Part shown: positions 24,004-32,192 of the stretch, in pieces
How the letters are laid out: the number at the start of each line of letters is the position of its first letter
How positions within the stretch are numbered: position 1 is the first letter of the stretch
Assembly: GCF_001513965.1 (NCBI RefSeq)
Contig: NZ_KQ948057.1
Location: 1-47,758, forward strand
Direction of reading: 5' to 3'
Length of the DNA stretch: 47,758 bases
Source: Streptomyces cellostaticus
GTDB lineage: Bacteria > Actinomycetota > Actinomycetes > Streptomycetales > Streptomycetaceae
The notes under the pieces: model-generated
What the model was told of the DNA's origin: nothing
Seen by the model: the letters and a program-made list of their open reading frames with translations, nothing else
Databases searched by the model: none
Program-made: the position numbers and the translations under genes

Positions 24004-27000
24004 TAGTCGCCCTTGTATCCGATGTCGGCCAGTTCCTGGTCCATGACCTGGGCGTAGCCGGTGGTTCCGGCGCTCTTCGGGTGGAACGACTCGAGACTGA
24101 GGCAGATGTTGGCCCCAGGCTTGGGGATGCAGGGCAGCTGGTTTGCCGGGTCTCCGTCGTGGAAGTCGCCGTCGCCGTTGGGTCCTGCCACGATGCGGTT
24201 GATCCACTCGTCGCTGTCACAGATCCCGTGCCCCTTGAACGCGGGGATCGGATCGGCGAAGGCCACCTTGGTACCGCTCCTCTTCAGCTCGTCCACCTTG
24301 GCCTTCTGCTTGTCGCGCATGTAGTCGGCCAGGTAGTTCAGGGCGTCGAAGTCGGCTGTCACGCATGGTTGGTCACTGACGATGTGAGGGTAGCCCATGA
24401 GGACGATCTGGGCGTTCGGAGCAGCAGTCTGGATCTGGCCGATCAGGTCTCCGGTGGCAGTGACCGCTTGGTCGGCATTCCCCGTGTAGTCCTTCCTGTC
24501 GCACACCCCGATCACGTAGCAGTTCTTGACCGCGTTGGTGAAGTTGTCGCCGTCGTTTCCGCCGATGGTCAGCATGACCAGCGTCGTGTCCGGGCTCAGA
24601 ACGCCCGAGTCGATCTGGGTCTTCTCGTGATAGTTCCCCATCAGGCCCCACGACGAAGGGTTCCCATCCGTCAGCTGCCACGTCTTCGCACCGGAGCAGG
24701 TGACATTCTGGAAGTCGACCGAGGAGCTGTGGTCGTCTGCAAGAGCCCCGATGCTGGAGCTCTGACCAGGAAGAATCACCTTACGGCCCCACGAGTTGGC
24801 GCTGCGGCGGCAGGCATTCCACCGGGTGGTGCCGTGCGAGGTGTCGGACTCGGCCGAGTAGTTCCCGGCACCTTCGCCGGAACTGTAGGAGTCGCCCATG
24901 GCAACGACCATGTGCTTCGGCTTGCCAGGGAGTTTCTGGAAGGCGACCGAGGTGAAGGCCACGTCGTCGTCGGCGGTGCCGTCGTCGGTGGCGTTCGACA
25001 GCTCCACCTGGGGTGTGCCGGTGAATTGGTAGACGCCCAGTTCGGCCCAGGTGTTCTTGCTGTAGTGGGTGTTGAGGTAGCGGTCCCGGTCGCCGCCCGC
25101 GACGCCCTTGATCACGTAGTGGGCCTGCTGGGTGTGGGCGCCGGTGTCGGGCAGTTGCACGAACACGCGGGCCCAGCTGTTCAGGTTCTGGCCGAGGGTC
25201 CAGGTGCCCTTCACGGTCATCCGCCCGCCGCCACCGCCGAGGTGGGAGGTGTCGCGGGTGTGCGTGTACCAGAAATGCCCGCCGTAGCCACCTCCGACCT
25301 GGTACAGATCGCCCTTGGCGTCGTACTGTCCCAGGCCGGGTCCGGTCGCGGCCGGGTCGGGGTAGAAGGTGAACTGGAAGTTGCCGGCGTCGGTGCCGCT
25401 GGATCCGCAGTCGCCGTAGGTGTTCATCTGGTCGGGTACGGACTTGACGGTCAGCGCCCCTGCGGGGAGGCCGTCGTCTTTGCAGACCGGCGTGCCGTAC
25501 TGCAACCGGTATCCGCGCCCCGGTTCGGCGACCAGCGTCTCGTACTTGATGTTCTCGTGGCCGCAGTCGGTGTCACAGTTCTTCTTCCACGTCACGTTCG
25601 AGCCGTGCCACCAGTACTGCTTGTAGCAGTCCTCGTCCGGGCACTTCGGCGGGCTCTCGGCGTTGCAGTTGTTGGTGGAGTTGCAGAACGCGTCCAACGG
25701 GGGCTTGACCAGCGTGCGCTGGGCGGGGTTACCCCACCAGGCGGGCCGGAATCCGGCCGTCGAGTAGCCGGACTCACCGGGCCAGTCCTGTCGGCCGGAG
25801 GTCACATAGGAGAAGCCGGTGTCGATGGACCAGGCCGACCAGCCCATCACCTTTTCCTCATACGGCCACTGCTGCGGCTTCGCGGCGTCGTGCGGGTCGG
25901 TCATGAACGGGTGCCGCGACGGGGGGTAGAGGGGGTTGGCGGGGTTGTTGTACCAGCCCAGGCCCCACGGCTTGCCGTCGCCGTTGTTCGGGTTGAAGCC
26001 GAGGTTGTAGTTCCACAGGGCGCCGAACCAGTTCTCCGGCTTGGAGGAGTCGTCGTTGTTGACGGTGATCGTCTGCCCGCTCTTGTGGAGCTCGTTCCAC
26101 TTGTCGGCGAGGATGTACATCGAGGCGGCGATGTTGACCGCGTAGTCGAGGGCGACGGCCCGCTGCTTCTCGGGGGAGAGAAGCGTCTCCTTCGGTTTGG
26201 CGTGTCCGGCCAATCGCATGCCGTCGGTGACCTGCCCGACGCCGTAGCCGCAGTCCGAGTTCTCCCAGTGGATCGTCCAATAGGCCCCGAGCGTGTCTCC
26301 CTTGTGCCCGTAGAACCCGGCGGTCGCGGCCAGGGGGTTGCCCATCTGGCCGGGAATGACGCCGGATTCGGCCTGCCACAGGTTCGACTCCTGCGCGAGC
26401 ACTCCGAGCAGGACCTGGGCCGGGATGCGTCCGCCGCCGTTGATCTTCGGGGCCGGGAACAGGCCCTGCGGGTCGACGGTGCCGAGGCCGGCCTGGTCGC
26501 GCCAGCCGCCCTGCTTGATCCACTGAGCGTGGAGTTCGCCGCGTACGGCCATGTCGACAGCCCACTCGACCTGGTTCGGGGTCGGCTGCAACGCCAGGGA
26601 TGTGACGTCGTTGCGAGGGACGGAACACCAGCGGTCGGTGTCGACCGGGTTGTGTGCCCGGTCGTCGTCCTTCACCCCGACCCGCGCGCTCTTCCCGCTC
26701 GCACCGCTCTTCCCGCTCGCACCGCTCTTTCCGTCGGCAGAGCCGAGGGCTGGGGAGAACGATCCGTTGCCCGAGCCGCTGGTCGTGTTCGCGACAGTCT
26801 GGGTGATCTTCTCACCGGTGGCGGTCGCGTGGCTGGTGATGGTCGGTGCGGCGGCGGAGGACTCGTCGGTGGGGTCCTGTGACGTGTGCGGCGTCTGTGA
26901 GGGCTCGGTCTTGGTGAAGCCCTTCCCAGCGTTCCTGATGTGGTCTAGGCCCGCGCGTACGCCGGGCATGAGGACCGGGTCGACCGCGAGCCGGCCGAGG

Positions 27001-27977
27001 CTGGACACGTCGGTGTCTGCCGGAACGTTCAGGAGCGTGACAGAACTTCCCCTGAGATGGGGGTTCTTGGCGTTTCCGGTGAGGAACACGCGGCCCTCGG
27101 CGCCCTGCTCGAGGGCCAGGTCGCCGAGTTTGCCCGATGCCAGCGTGACCGGCTTGTTGCTCCTCCTCCAGAGTTTGGCGCGGGCCGTTCCGCCGGTGCG
27201 GTCGACAAACGCGATCCCACCAGGTGCGGGCCGGATGTCGAACGGGACACCGTCCGCCGCTGCCAGGTTCTCGGTGTTCTTGCCTGTTCTGTCCATGTGC
27301 ACGAGCTGCCGGTCCCGTGCAGCTATCAGGCCGTCTTTCACCGGCACGGCGGACGTCACCTGGCCGTCCACGGCGGCGTCACCGATGAGCTTGCCGCTGG
27401 TGCCGACGGTGACGAGGCGGGTCTTGTTCTCGCGGAACGCGGTGAATGCCGCCGTGTGTGTCCGAGGGTTGCAGGACGGGTCGAAGTAGGCCAGCGACGC
27501 CGTGAACGGCAGCTTCGTCACCCGGCCCGTTTTCAGGTCGAGGATCGCGGTGAACGCGCCGCCCTGCATCAGGTCCGGTTTGTTCGTGAACGACCTGGGC
27601 GCGTACACGACGGCGGCATGGCCCGGGTCCATGGCGCACGCGTTTCCGATCCATGTGTCGGCAGGCATGCCGGGCTCGGCCAGCGAGGCGACGGTCCGCC
27701 ACTGGTAGGCGTCCTGCTCGTCGGCGGCAAAGACCTTGAATCCCGTGGTGTCGGCCGCGGAGGTCATCGCCCGGTCCGGGGACGTCTTCCAGCCTCTGCC
27801 GAGGGTCTTGTCCGGATCCGGCACCCGCGTCCGAGGTCCGGGTGCGGGCGTACCGCCTGCGGGGCTGGGCCGGGCTGCCGGTGCCGCCGTGGCGGGCACC
27901 GCTTGTATGAGCCCGGTCAGCACCGCGGCGGCGGCAAGCCCCGCAGCAGCGGCACGGGCGTGTCTGGGAACTCTCAA
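24003..27977 (-). CDS. Giant secreted protein with C-terminal SGNH hydrolase
   Basis: A 1324-residue protein. TTG 27977 (AAGGGA six bases upstream) gives a clean signal peptide (VPRHARAAAAGLAAAAVLTG, ATA/A); an ATG at 28088 would add 37 residues before it and is less likely. Order of parts is as follows. About 70-330 is repeated beta-propeller-like sequence. 360-460 is a Ser/Thr/Gly linker with SGASGKSGASGKSA. 490-700 is a lytic-transglycosylase-like region (VLLGVLAQESNLWQAES, SDCGYGVGQVTDGM). 870-1020 is a golvesin C-terminal-like beta domain. 1025-1324 is an SGNH hydrolase (VAMGDSYSSGEGAGNY, TIGGNDGDNF, ESFHPKSAGTTGYA). The catalytic Glu of the glycosidase part and the Ser, Gly, Asn and His blocks of SGNH are present. 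Likely acts on cell wall or extracellular ester-decorated polymer. First gene of a coupled pair. Confidence 0.85.
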   Translation of the reverse strand: MRVPRHARAAAAGLAAAAVLTGLIQAVPATAAPAARPSPAGGTPAPGPRTRVPDPDKTLGRGWKTSPDRAMTSAADTTGFKVFAADEQDAYQWRTVASLAEPGMPADTWIGNACAMDPGHAAVVYAPRSFTNKPDLMQGGAFTAILDLKTGRVTKLPFTASLAYFDPSCNPRTHTAAFTAFRENKTRLVTVGTSGKLIGDAAVDGQVTSAVPVKDGLIAARDRQLVHMDRTGKNTENLAAADGVPFDIRPAPGGIAFVDRTGGTARAKLWRRSNKPVTLASGKLGDLALEQGAEGRVFLTGNAKNPHLRGSSVTLLNVPADTDVSSLGRLAVDPVLMPGVRAGLDHIRNAGKGFTKTEPSQTPHTSQDPTDESSAAAPTITSHATATGEKITQTVANTTSGSGNGSFSPALGSADGKSGASGKSGASGKSARVGVKDDDRAHNPVDTDRWCSVPRNDVTSLALQPTPNQVEWAVDMAVRGELHAQWIKQGGWRDQAGLGTVDPQGLFPAPKINGGGRIPAQVLLGVLAQESNLWQAESGVIPGQMGNPLAATAGFYGHKGDTLGAYWTIHWENSDCGYGVGQVTDGMRLAGHAKPKETLLSPEKQRAVALDYAVNIAASMYILADKWNELHKSGQTITVNNDDSSKPENWFGALWNYNLGFNPNNGDGKPWGLGWYNNPANPLYPPSRHPFMTDPHDAAKPQQWPYEEKVMGWSAWSIDTGFSYVTSGRQDWPGESGYSTAGFRPAWWGNPAQRTLVKPPLDAFCNSTNNCNAESPPKCPDEDCYKQYWWHGSNVTWKKNCDTDCGHENIKYETLVAEPGRGYRLQYGTPVCKDDGLPAGALTVKSVPDQMNTYGDCGSSGTDAGNFQFTFYPDPAATGPGLGQYDAKGDLYQVGGGYGGHFWYTHTRDTSHLGGGGGRMTVKGTWTLGQNLNSWARVFVQLPDTGAHTQQAHYVIKGVAGGDRDRYLNTHYSKNTWAELGVYQFTGTPQVELSNATDDGTADDDVAFTSVAFQKLPGKPKHMVVAMGDSYSSGEGAGNYSAESDTSHGTTRWNACRRSANSWGRKVILPGQSSSIGALADDHSSSVDFQNVTCSGAKTWQLTDGNPSSWGLMGNYHEKTQIDSGVLSPDTTLVMLTIGGNDGDNFTNAVKNCYVIGVCDRKDYTGNADQAVTATGDLIGQIQTAAPNAQIVLMGYPHIVSDQPCVTADFDALNYLADYMRDKQKAKVDELKRSGTKVAFADPIPAFKGHGICDSDEWINRIVAGPNGDGDFHDGDPANQLPCIPKPGANICLSLESFHPKSAGTTGYAQVMDQELADIGYKGD

Positions 27978-28212
27978 CAGGTGTCCCTTCGCACAGGGGT
28001 GGAGTAACGGAAGGGCCGCCGCGGCCCTCCGCAAAAGGGGCGAGGACAGCGTCGGCCCGGCGAAGTTCTCGACGGTGACGGCGGCCACCTCGAATGCCGC
28101 TGGTTACCGGTCCACTGGAACGAGGCGTCGTTGCTGGAACCGGGCCAGGGCCTGGACGCTCCGAAGTCGCAGAACAGCAGCGGATTGGACGACGGATCGT
28201 CGCCGCCGGCCC

Positions 28213-28764
28213 TCAGGTGATCGAAGTCGTACACGGAAGGCCGGCCTCGGTGTCGAACCACACCCGCTCGACGTGGTACTTGTCGCGGCACCGGACGTCG
28301 GTGACGGCGACGGCCTTCTCTCGTGCGGCGGCCGTGTCCGACCTCCACCACGTACCGTCGTCGTTGGCATCCATCGGCTTCGCGTAGGGGCAGCCCTTAC
28401 CGTCCATGCACGCTGACCAGTCGACGTAGCGGGCGTCCCTGTCGTTGGTGCCGCCGAGTGCGGGGAAGTCCGGTGACGGTCTCCAGTGCGGGAACCCGGC
28501 TTTCGTCATGCAGGCTTTCATCAGCTCGTCACGAGAGCCCGCGACGGTCCGGGCCTGATGCGATGTGGGCATGTACGCCTGGACGGGCAGAATCCAGGTG
28601 GCCGCATCGTCCGGGTCGCCGACGTGCGCCACGGCGGCAGCCGGGGTCGTACGGGACGCCGGCTTCGCGTGGTCGGTGTCGTGGCCGGTGGTGACGATCA
28701 CGCCAGTGAGTGCTGCGACGCTTGCGGCGGCTACGCCGGTCGCCAAGTTCGTGGAACGGCGCAC
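28213..28764 (-). CDS. Secreted or membrane-anchored hypothetical protein, possibly 3'-truncated
   Basis: A 183-residue protein from GTG 28764 with AAGGAG. An N-terminal hydrophobic segment (LATGVAAASVAALTGVIVTTG) exports or anchors it. Two cysteine pairs (KACMTKAG; DWSACMDGKGCPY and VRCRDKY) are visible and the motif DELMKACMTKAGFPHWRPSP is typical of Streptomyces secreted unknowns. These relatives usually extend further past DKYHVERVWFDTEA. Here the frame ends 11 residues later, and an overlapping frame continues with protein-like text (VYDFDHLRAGGDDPSSNPLL). A frameshift near 28230 is therefore possible. It lies 235 bases upstream of the giant gene on the same strand. Confidence 0.65.
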   Translation of the reverse strand: MRRSTNLATGVAAASVAALTGVIVTTGHDTDHAKPASRTTPAAAVAHVGDPDDAATWILPVQAYMPTSHQARTVAGSRDELMKACMTKAGFPHWRPSPDFPALGGTNDRDARYVDWSACMDGKGCPYAKPMDANDDGTWWRSDTAAAREKAVAVTDVRCRDKYHVERVWFDTEAGLPCTTSIT

Positions 28765-29393
28765 GGCTCTCCTTCCGTCAGTGCGCAGAAGGGCTCGGTG
28801 CGCTGACGAAAATCCCCCCGCTGCAGCCGTACATCCCCAGGAGCGTGTCTGGCTGGTCTGAACCAGGCGTCCGGGGCCTTGCCACTCTAGACGCGGCATG
28901 AACATGCGGGTCAAGAGAGAAAGTTGAGCGCTGTACCGCGCCTGGTCCGAAAACGACCCGTCAGCAGCAGCGTTCCGGAATGCGCGGATCAGCCGTTGAA
29001 GCCATGGAGTTGCCTGTGTTGTTCCTGTGAAGCGGAGGGCGAGGCGGAGGGCTGCCGAAGCCGGCGCGAGTGGCCGGATCCTGGGGGCGGGAATCAGAAA
29101 GCGCTTGCATGCCGCCGGCGAGGATGTGCGACTCAGGCCACATTGCCGACGGCGGCCAGCGCGGGAGCCTTTAAGGAGGCGCAGATACGTCTGGCCTCCG
29201 ACGGTGCGTGGAACCGGGACGCGCAGGCAGAAAAGACCGCTGCACGGGTCCTCGACCAGCTCACCTCCGGCCTCGGGTGCGGCCTGCACGAGGTGAGCCT
29301 CTCCACCGGCGACGACGTTCTGCCACCTCAGCCCTTCCCCGCAGCGGAACTACACCCGACTCGGCGCCGCGGGTGCCGTCGTGGTTGGTCTGC
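28765..29393. other. Intergenic stretch without a convincing gene
   Basis: About 630 bases. Open frames on both strands have no motif; one plus frame (29140-29290) contains AFKEAQIRLASDGAWNRDAQ, which is protein-like but unrecognised and lacks a ribosome site. No transposase match seen. Confidence 0.4.
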
Positions 29394-29545
29394 GAGTGGC
29401 CTCCGCAGACACGGAACAGGCGTGTCAATGGGGTAAGTCTGGAAGTTGCCGCTCGGATGACCTCCGCGGACGCGGAGCAAACCTCACGGTCACCGGCCTG
29501 AAGTGCGTCATCGGCGGGGTGACCTCCACGCGTGCGAAGCAACCT
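29394..29545. CRISPR. Three-unit relic resembling a type I-E CRISPR array
   Basis: Three 29-base units start at 29394, 29455 and 29517, giving a period of 61 and 62 and spacers of 32 and 33 bases. These are the exact dimensions of type I-E arrays. Common text is G..TGACCTCCGCG...GCGGA.CAA. The middle unit contains a perfect CTCCGCG-GAC-CGCGGAG stem (one shared reading), and the unit reads like GGAT.ACC.CCGCG...GCGG.G.AC repeats of actinomycetes. Unit 2 and 3 agree at 21 of 29 positions, unit 1 and 2 at 20 of 29, so the array is decayed. No cas genes in the window and no further unit was found on either side. Confidence 0.5.
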
Positions 29546-29583
29546 CACGAACACCCGCTCTTGGCGACGAGGCCGCCGAGGCC

Positions 29584-29650
29584 GGCGGCAAGCTGCTGAT
29601 CGCCGCGACCCTCGCCTACGACGTCTACGCTGTGGCGGCCGCACCGAGCG
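29584..29650 (+). repeat. 67-nt segment shared with 5071-5137 (copy 2)
   Basis: Encodes GGKLLIAATLAYDVYAVAAAPS, near-identical to the segment at 5071. Here the downstream glycine-zipper sequence is missing: the frame continues as Arg/Pro-rich text. It begins about 38 bases after the last CRISPR-like unit. From 29651 to 30019 nothing else is recognisable. Confidence 0.65.
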
Positions 29651-30019
29651 GACGCGGAGGACCATCCGCGACGGTGCCAGCCCGGCGGGCGGCCTCGCGG
29701 GCGCTCGGGGTCTGTCACAGATCACCTCCTCCGAGGCCCAGGGAGACGCTGAAGATCCTCCTGCGCCGTAAGACCGACGGGCCGACCGGATCGTAGATCG
29801 TCGCGCCAAGGGAGAGCCGACACCACCCTGCACACACCGGCCCAGGTCAGCGGGCGCACGCGAGTCTTGCGCCCGCGCCCGCTGCCCACTGTCACACTCG
29901 CGCACCCGGCCAGGGCGGACTTCGGCCCGACCTGGCCGTCTTGGCCCTTACAGCCAGGCGCCCCCGGCAGTACCGTGGCGAGTTCACGCGGTGGGATACG
30001 GACCTCGGGGGCTTGCCCA

Positions 30020-31336
30020 GTGGCGGGGAACGCGCTGACGCTCGGGAAATTGATCGCCAAGTCCCGCAGGCGCAAGGGCTGGCCGCAGCGGGACCTGGCC
30101 GCGCTGATCGACAAGTCGGAGAGCTGGGTCTCCCAGGTCGAGCGGGACGTGATCCCGGTCAACAGCCTGGAGACGCTGCGTCGCCTCTCTGAGGTCCTAG
30201 GCATTGCGCTGCCCGAACTCCTCGCTGCCGCCCCTTCTCCTGGCCAAGTGCCGACATCGGCTTCCCGCCGCCCTGCCTCCACTAGGGTTGGCGGCAATCT
30301 TGGTCCGGAGGAGGGTGACGATCCCGTGCGACGCCGTGAACTTCTAGCCGCTGCGGCGGTGGTCTTCACCTCTCCCCTGACCAGCGCCACCCCGGCCCAG
30401 GCCAGCACCCTCGCACCGCTCGAAGACCTCCTCCTCTACGGCACCGCCCCCGTGCCCGAGAACAGTGACGTCTCACCGGCCGGCGTCACCGCTGCGGTGA
30501 AAGCGGCCCGGCAGCACTTCCGAGCCGCCCGCTACGACACCCTGGCCCGCACTCTGCCCGGCCAGATCGCCCGCGCACAGGCTCTGAAGCCGGCGGAGGT
30601 GTCAGCCACAGCGGTCGCCGACCTCTACAACATCGCCGCTCGCCTGTGCATCAAGCTCGGCGAGGACGGACTCGTGGCCATCACCGCCGACCGCGCGCTG
30701 AACTCCGCGCGGATCGGTGGGGACGCGTTGACGATCGCCGAGGCCCACCGGATGGTCTCCAGCGCCTGGCGGCGCCAGGGGCACCTCGCACGGGCCACCG
30801 ACATCGCTGTCCGGGCCGCACAAGACCTGCGGGCTGACGGCAAGGCCGCTGAGCCGACGCGGTTGTCCGCGGGCAGTTCATTGCTAGCGACCGCCGCGTA
30901 TACGGCAGCGAAGATGGGCGATCGGCAGACCGCGCACGCGCTGATCGGGGAAGCGGCCCAGACCGCCAAAGCCGGCCAGGCGACGGCCGATGCCCGCACC
31001 GACGCCGGGCTTCAGCAGGTGCTACTGCATCAGCTGTCGGTCCACTACCTGCTCGGGGATGCCGGGCAGGCGATCGACCTGGCCAAGACCATCGACCCCA
31101 CCGCCCTGCCGACCGCAGAGCGACAGGGGCGGTTCTTCATCGACGTGGCCCGCTGCTTCGACCAGTGGGGCAAGCCCGAACAGTGCTACCGCGCCCTGCT
31201 GGCCGCCGAGCACGCTGCGCCGCAGGAGATCCGCCGCGGTGCGGTCAAGGACATGGCCGGCGGCCTGCTCCGCCATGACCGGAGCCTCCCGGGCGTCCGC
31301 GCCTTCGCCGGCCGCGCTGGCATGACCATCAACTGA
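30020..31336 (+). CDS. XRE-family regulator with TPR-like C-terminal region
   Basis: A 438-residue protein from GTG 30020; the frame is open upstream but conserved-looking sequence starts AGNALTLGKLIAKSRRRKGW. Residues 5-65 are an HTH_XRE domain (QRDLAALIDKSESWVSQVER, LRRLSEVLGIALPELL). After a Pro-rich linker, residues 110-438 are helical repeats of TPR type (AEAHRMVSSAWRRQGHLARA, TAAYTAAKMGDRQTAHALIG). Such XRE/TPR proteins in Streptomyces resemble peptide-sensing regulators. It directly precedes the peptide/oxygenase cassette on the same strand (159-base gap), making it its likely regulator. Confidence 0.87.
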   Translation: MAGNALTLGKLIAKSRRRKGWPQRDLAALIDKSESWVSQVERDVIPVNSLETLRRLSEVLGIALPELLAAAPSPGQVPTSASRRPASTRVGGNLGPEEGDDPVRRRELLAAAAVVFTSPLTSATPAQASTLAPLEDLLLYGTAPVPENSDVSPAGVTAAVKAARQHFRAARYDTLARTLPGQIARAQALKPAEVSATAVADLYNIAARLCIKLGEDGLVAITADRALNSARIGGDALTIAEAHRMVSSAWRRQGHLARATDIAVRAAQDLRADGKAAEPTRLSAGSSLLATAAYTAAKMGDRQTAHALIGEAAQTAKAGQATADARTDAGLQQVLLHQLSVHYLLGDAGQAIDLAKTIDPTALPTAERQGRFFIDVARCFDQWGKPEQCYRALLAAEHAAPQEIRRGAVKDMAGGLLRHDRSLPGVRAFAGRAGMTIN

Positions 31337-31495
31337 CCTGAACCACAACGGGTTTGCTACCTCGCAACCCGATTGCGGATCTGCCTCTCCTCACGGCGGT
31401 TGACTCTTCTTAAGCCGCCAGGGGCCGCGTACGGCCGGCCTCTCCTCGCCCCAGGCGGCGGCGGTTGACCACCCCCGTCTTCGAGGAGTCGCACC

Positions 31496-31843
31496 ATGGC
31501 AACCACCTCTACCGCCCCGCCAGCCGTGGGCACCGGCAGTGACCAGCTTCAGGCAGACATCGTCGCCGCTCTGCGCTCCAGGACCACGCTCCCGCCGTAT
31601 GACGAAGTCCTCCGGCTGATTGACACCCTCAAGGGGCACCTCGCCCCGCTGGTCGACCAGGCCAAAGAGCACCACCCGGGAGACGGCGCCTGGCATCAGG
31701 CCATCGCCGGGGCCGAGTTCCAACTCCGGGCCGGACCCGGCAACGGCCTGGTCTCGGCCACACACCGCCTCCAGGCCCTCGCCCTGTGCCTGCTGCACTT
31801 CCAGCGGCACCTGCACCGCCACATGGCGGCCGGTGACCGGTGA
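31496..31843 (+). CDS. DUF6415-like small protein
   Basis: A 115-residue acidic helical protein from ATG 31496 with GAGGAG. Core: LPPYDEVLRLIDTLKGHLAP and GAEFQLRAGPGNGLVSATHR, the pattern of DUF6415 proteins found near Streptomyces natural-product and regulator genes. No signal peptide or membrane segment. Its TGA overlaps the GTG of the next gene (GTGA), so the two are coupled. First gene of the cassette. Confidence 0.75.
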   Translation: MATTSTAPPAVGTGSDQLQADIVAALRSRTTLPPYDEVLRLIDTLKGHLAPLVDQAKEHHPGDGAWHQAIAGAEFQLRAGPGNGLVSATHRLQALALCLLHFQRHLHRHMAAGDR

Positions 31844-32013
31844 AGGGCCGCCACCGCGGCGGAGATCCGCGGCTGGAGGTGTGGCTGGAGCGGCTGTGGC
31901 TGCTGGGCACCACCGCTGGCCTGACCCTCCTGGCGGCGTTGGTCGTCCAGCACGACGGCGACCACGCCCTGGCCGCCCCGGTCTCCGCACCTGACACGGG
32001 CCCGGCGTCGTAG
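31840..32013 (+). CDS. 57-residue single-TM protein
   Basis: Begins at GTG 31840, overlapping the previous stop. It opens with a basic stretch (KGRHRGGDPR). One hydrophobic helix LWLLGTTAGLTLLAALVV (residues 18-35) is followed by a short polar tail. Basic before and neutral/acidic after suggests inside-to-outside orientation. Could anchor or export the peptide encoded 65 bases downstream; that is inference. Confidence 0.65.
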   Translation: MKGRHRGGDPRLEVWLERLWLLGTTAGLTLLAALVVQHDGDHALAAPVSAPDTGPAS

Positions 32014-32027
32014 ACGCCCCTACAGCT

Positions 32028-32049
32028 TCCCGCCGAAACGTCGGCGGGA
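32028..32049. promoter_or_regulatory. Intergenic hairpin upstream of the peptide gene
   Basis: TCCCGCCGA and TCGGCGGGA form a perfect 9-bp stem with an AACG loop, 14 bases after the membrane-protein stop and 28 bases before the peptide ATG. Such elements between operon genes set differential expression, here probably favouring the peptide message, or terminate part of the upstream transcripts. Confidence 0.6.
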
Positions 32050-32077
32050 GAACCGAAAAGAGAGAAGGGAGTACGAG

Positions 32078-32179
32078 ATGGACAACCTGATCGTCTCGAA
32101 GCGCACGGTGAAGGCCGCCCGGACCCAGGACCGCCTGAGCGACGGCGGCGGCACCGGCAAGGGCGACGGCAACGACTGA
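32078..32179 (+). CDS. 33-residue Gly/Asp-rich peptide, candidate modified-peptide precursor
   Basis: ATG 32078 has a strong AGAAGGGAG site. The N-terminal half is MDNLIVSKRTVKAARTQDRL, resembling a leader. The C-terminal 13 residues consist only of Ser, Asp, Gly, Thr, Lys and Asn (SDGGGTGKGDGND). No cysteine or aromatic residue. The JmjC oxygenase starts 14 bases later, so the peptide is its most likely substrate; Arg, Asp and Asn are known targets of such hydroxylases. Ser22, Thr and Lys residues could serve a kinase-like partner. Small but well supported by ribosome site and context. Confidence 0.68.
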   Translation: MDNLIVSKRTVKAARTQDRLSDGGGTGKGDGND

Positions 32180-32192
32180 TCGGAGCCCGTAG

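Noticed and set aside
24081..26882. A 933-codon open frame on the plus strand
   Set aside because: It is antisense to the giant SGNH gene; the translation is Val/Arg/Gly-rich with no motif, and the opposite frame has clear domains. Long antisense frames are common in high-GC coding DNA.
29300..29360. A fourth CRISPR-like unit upstream of 29394
   Set aside because: CCCCGCAGCGGAAC at about 29337-29350 looks partly similar, but the spacing (64-67) and a missing 3-4 bases do not fit the 61-62 period.
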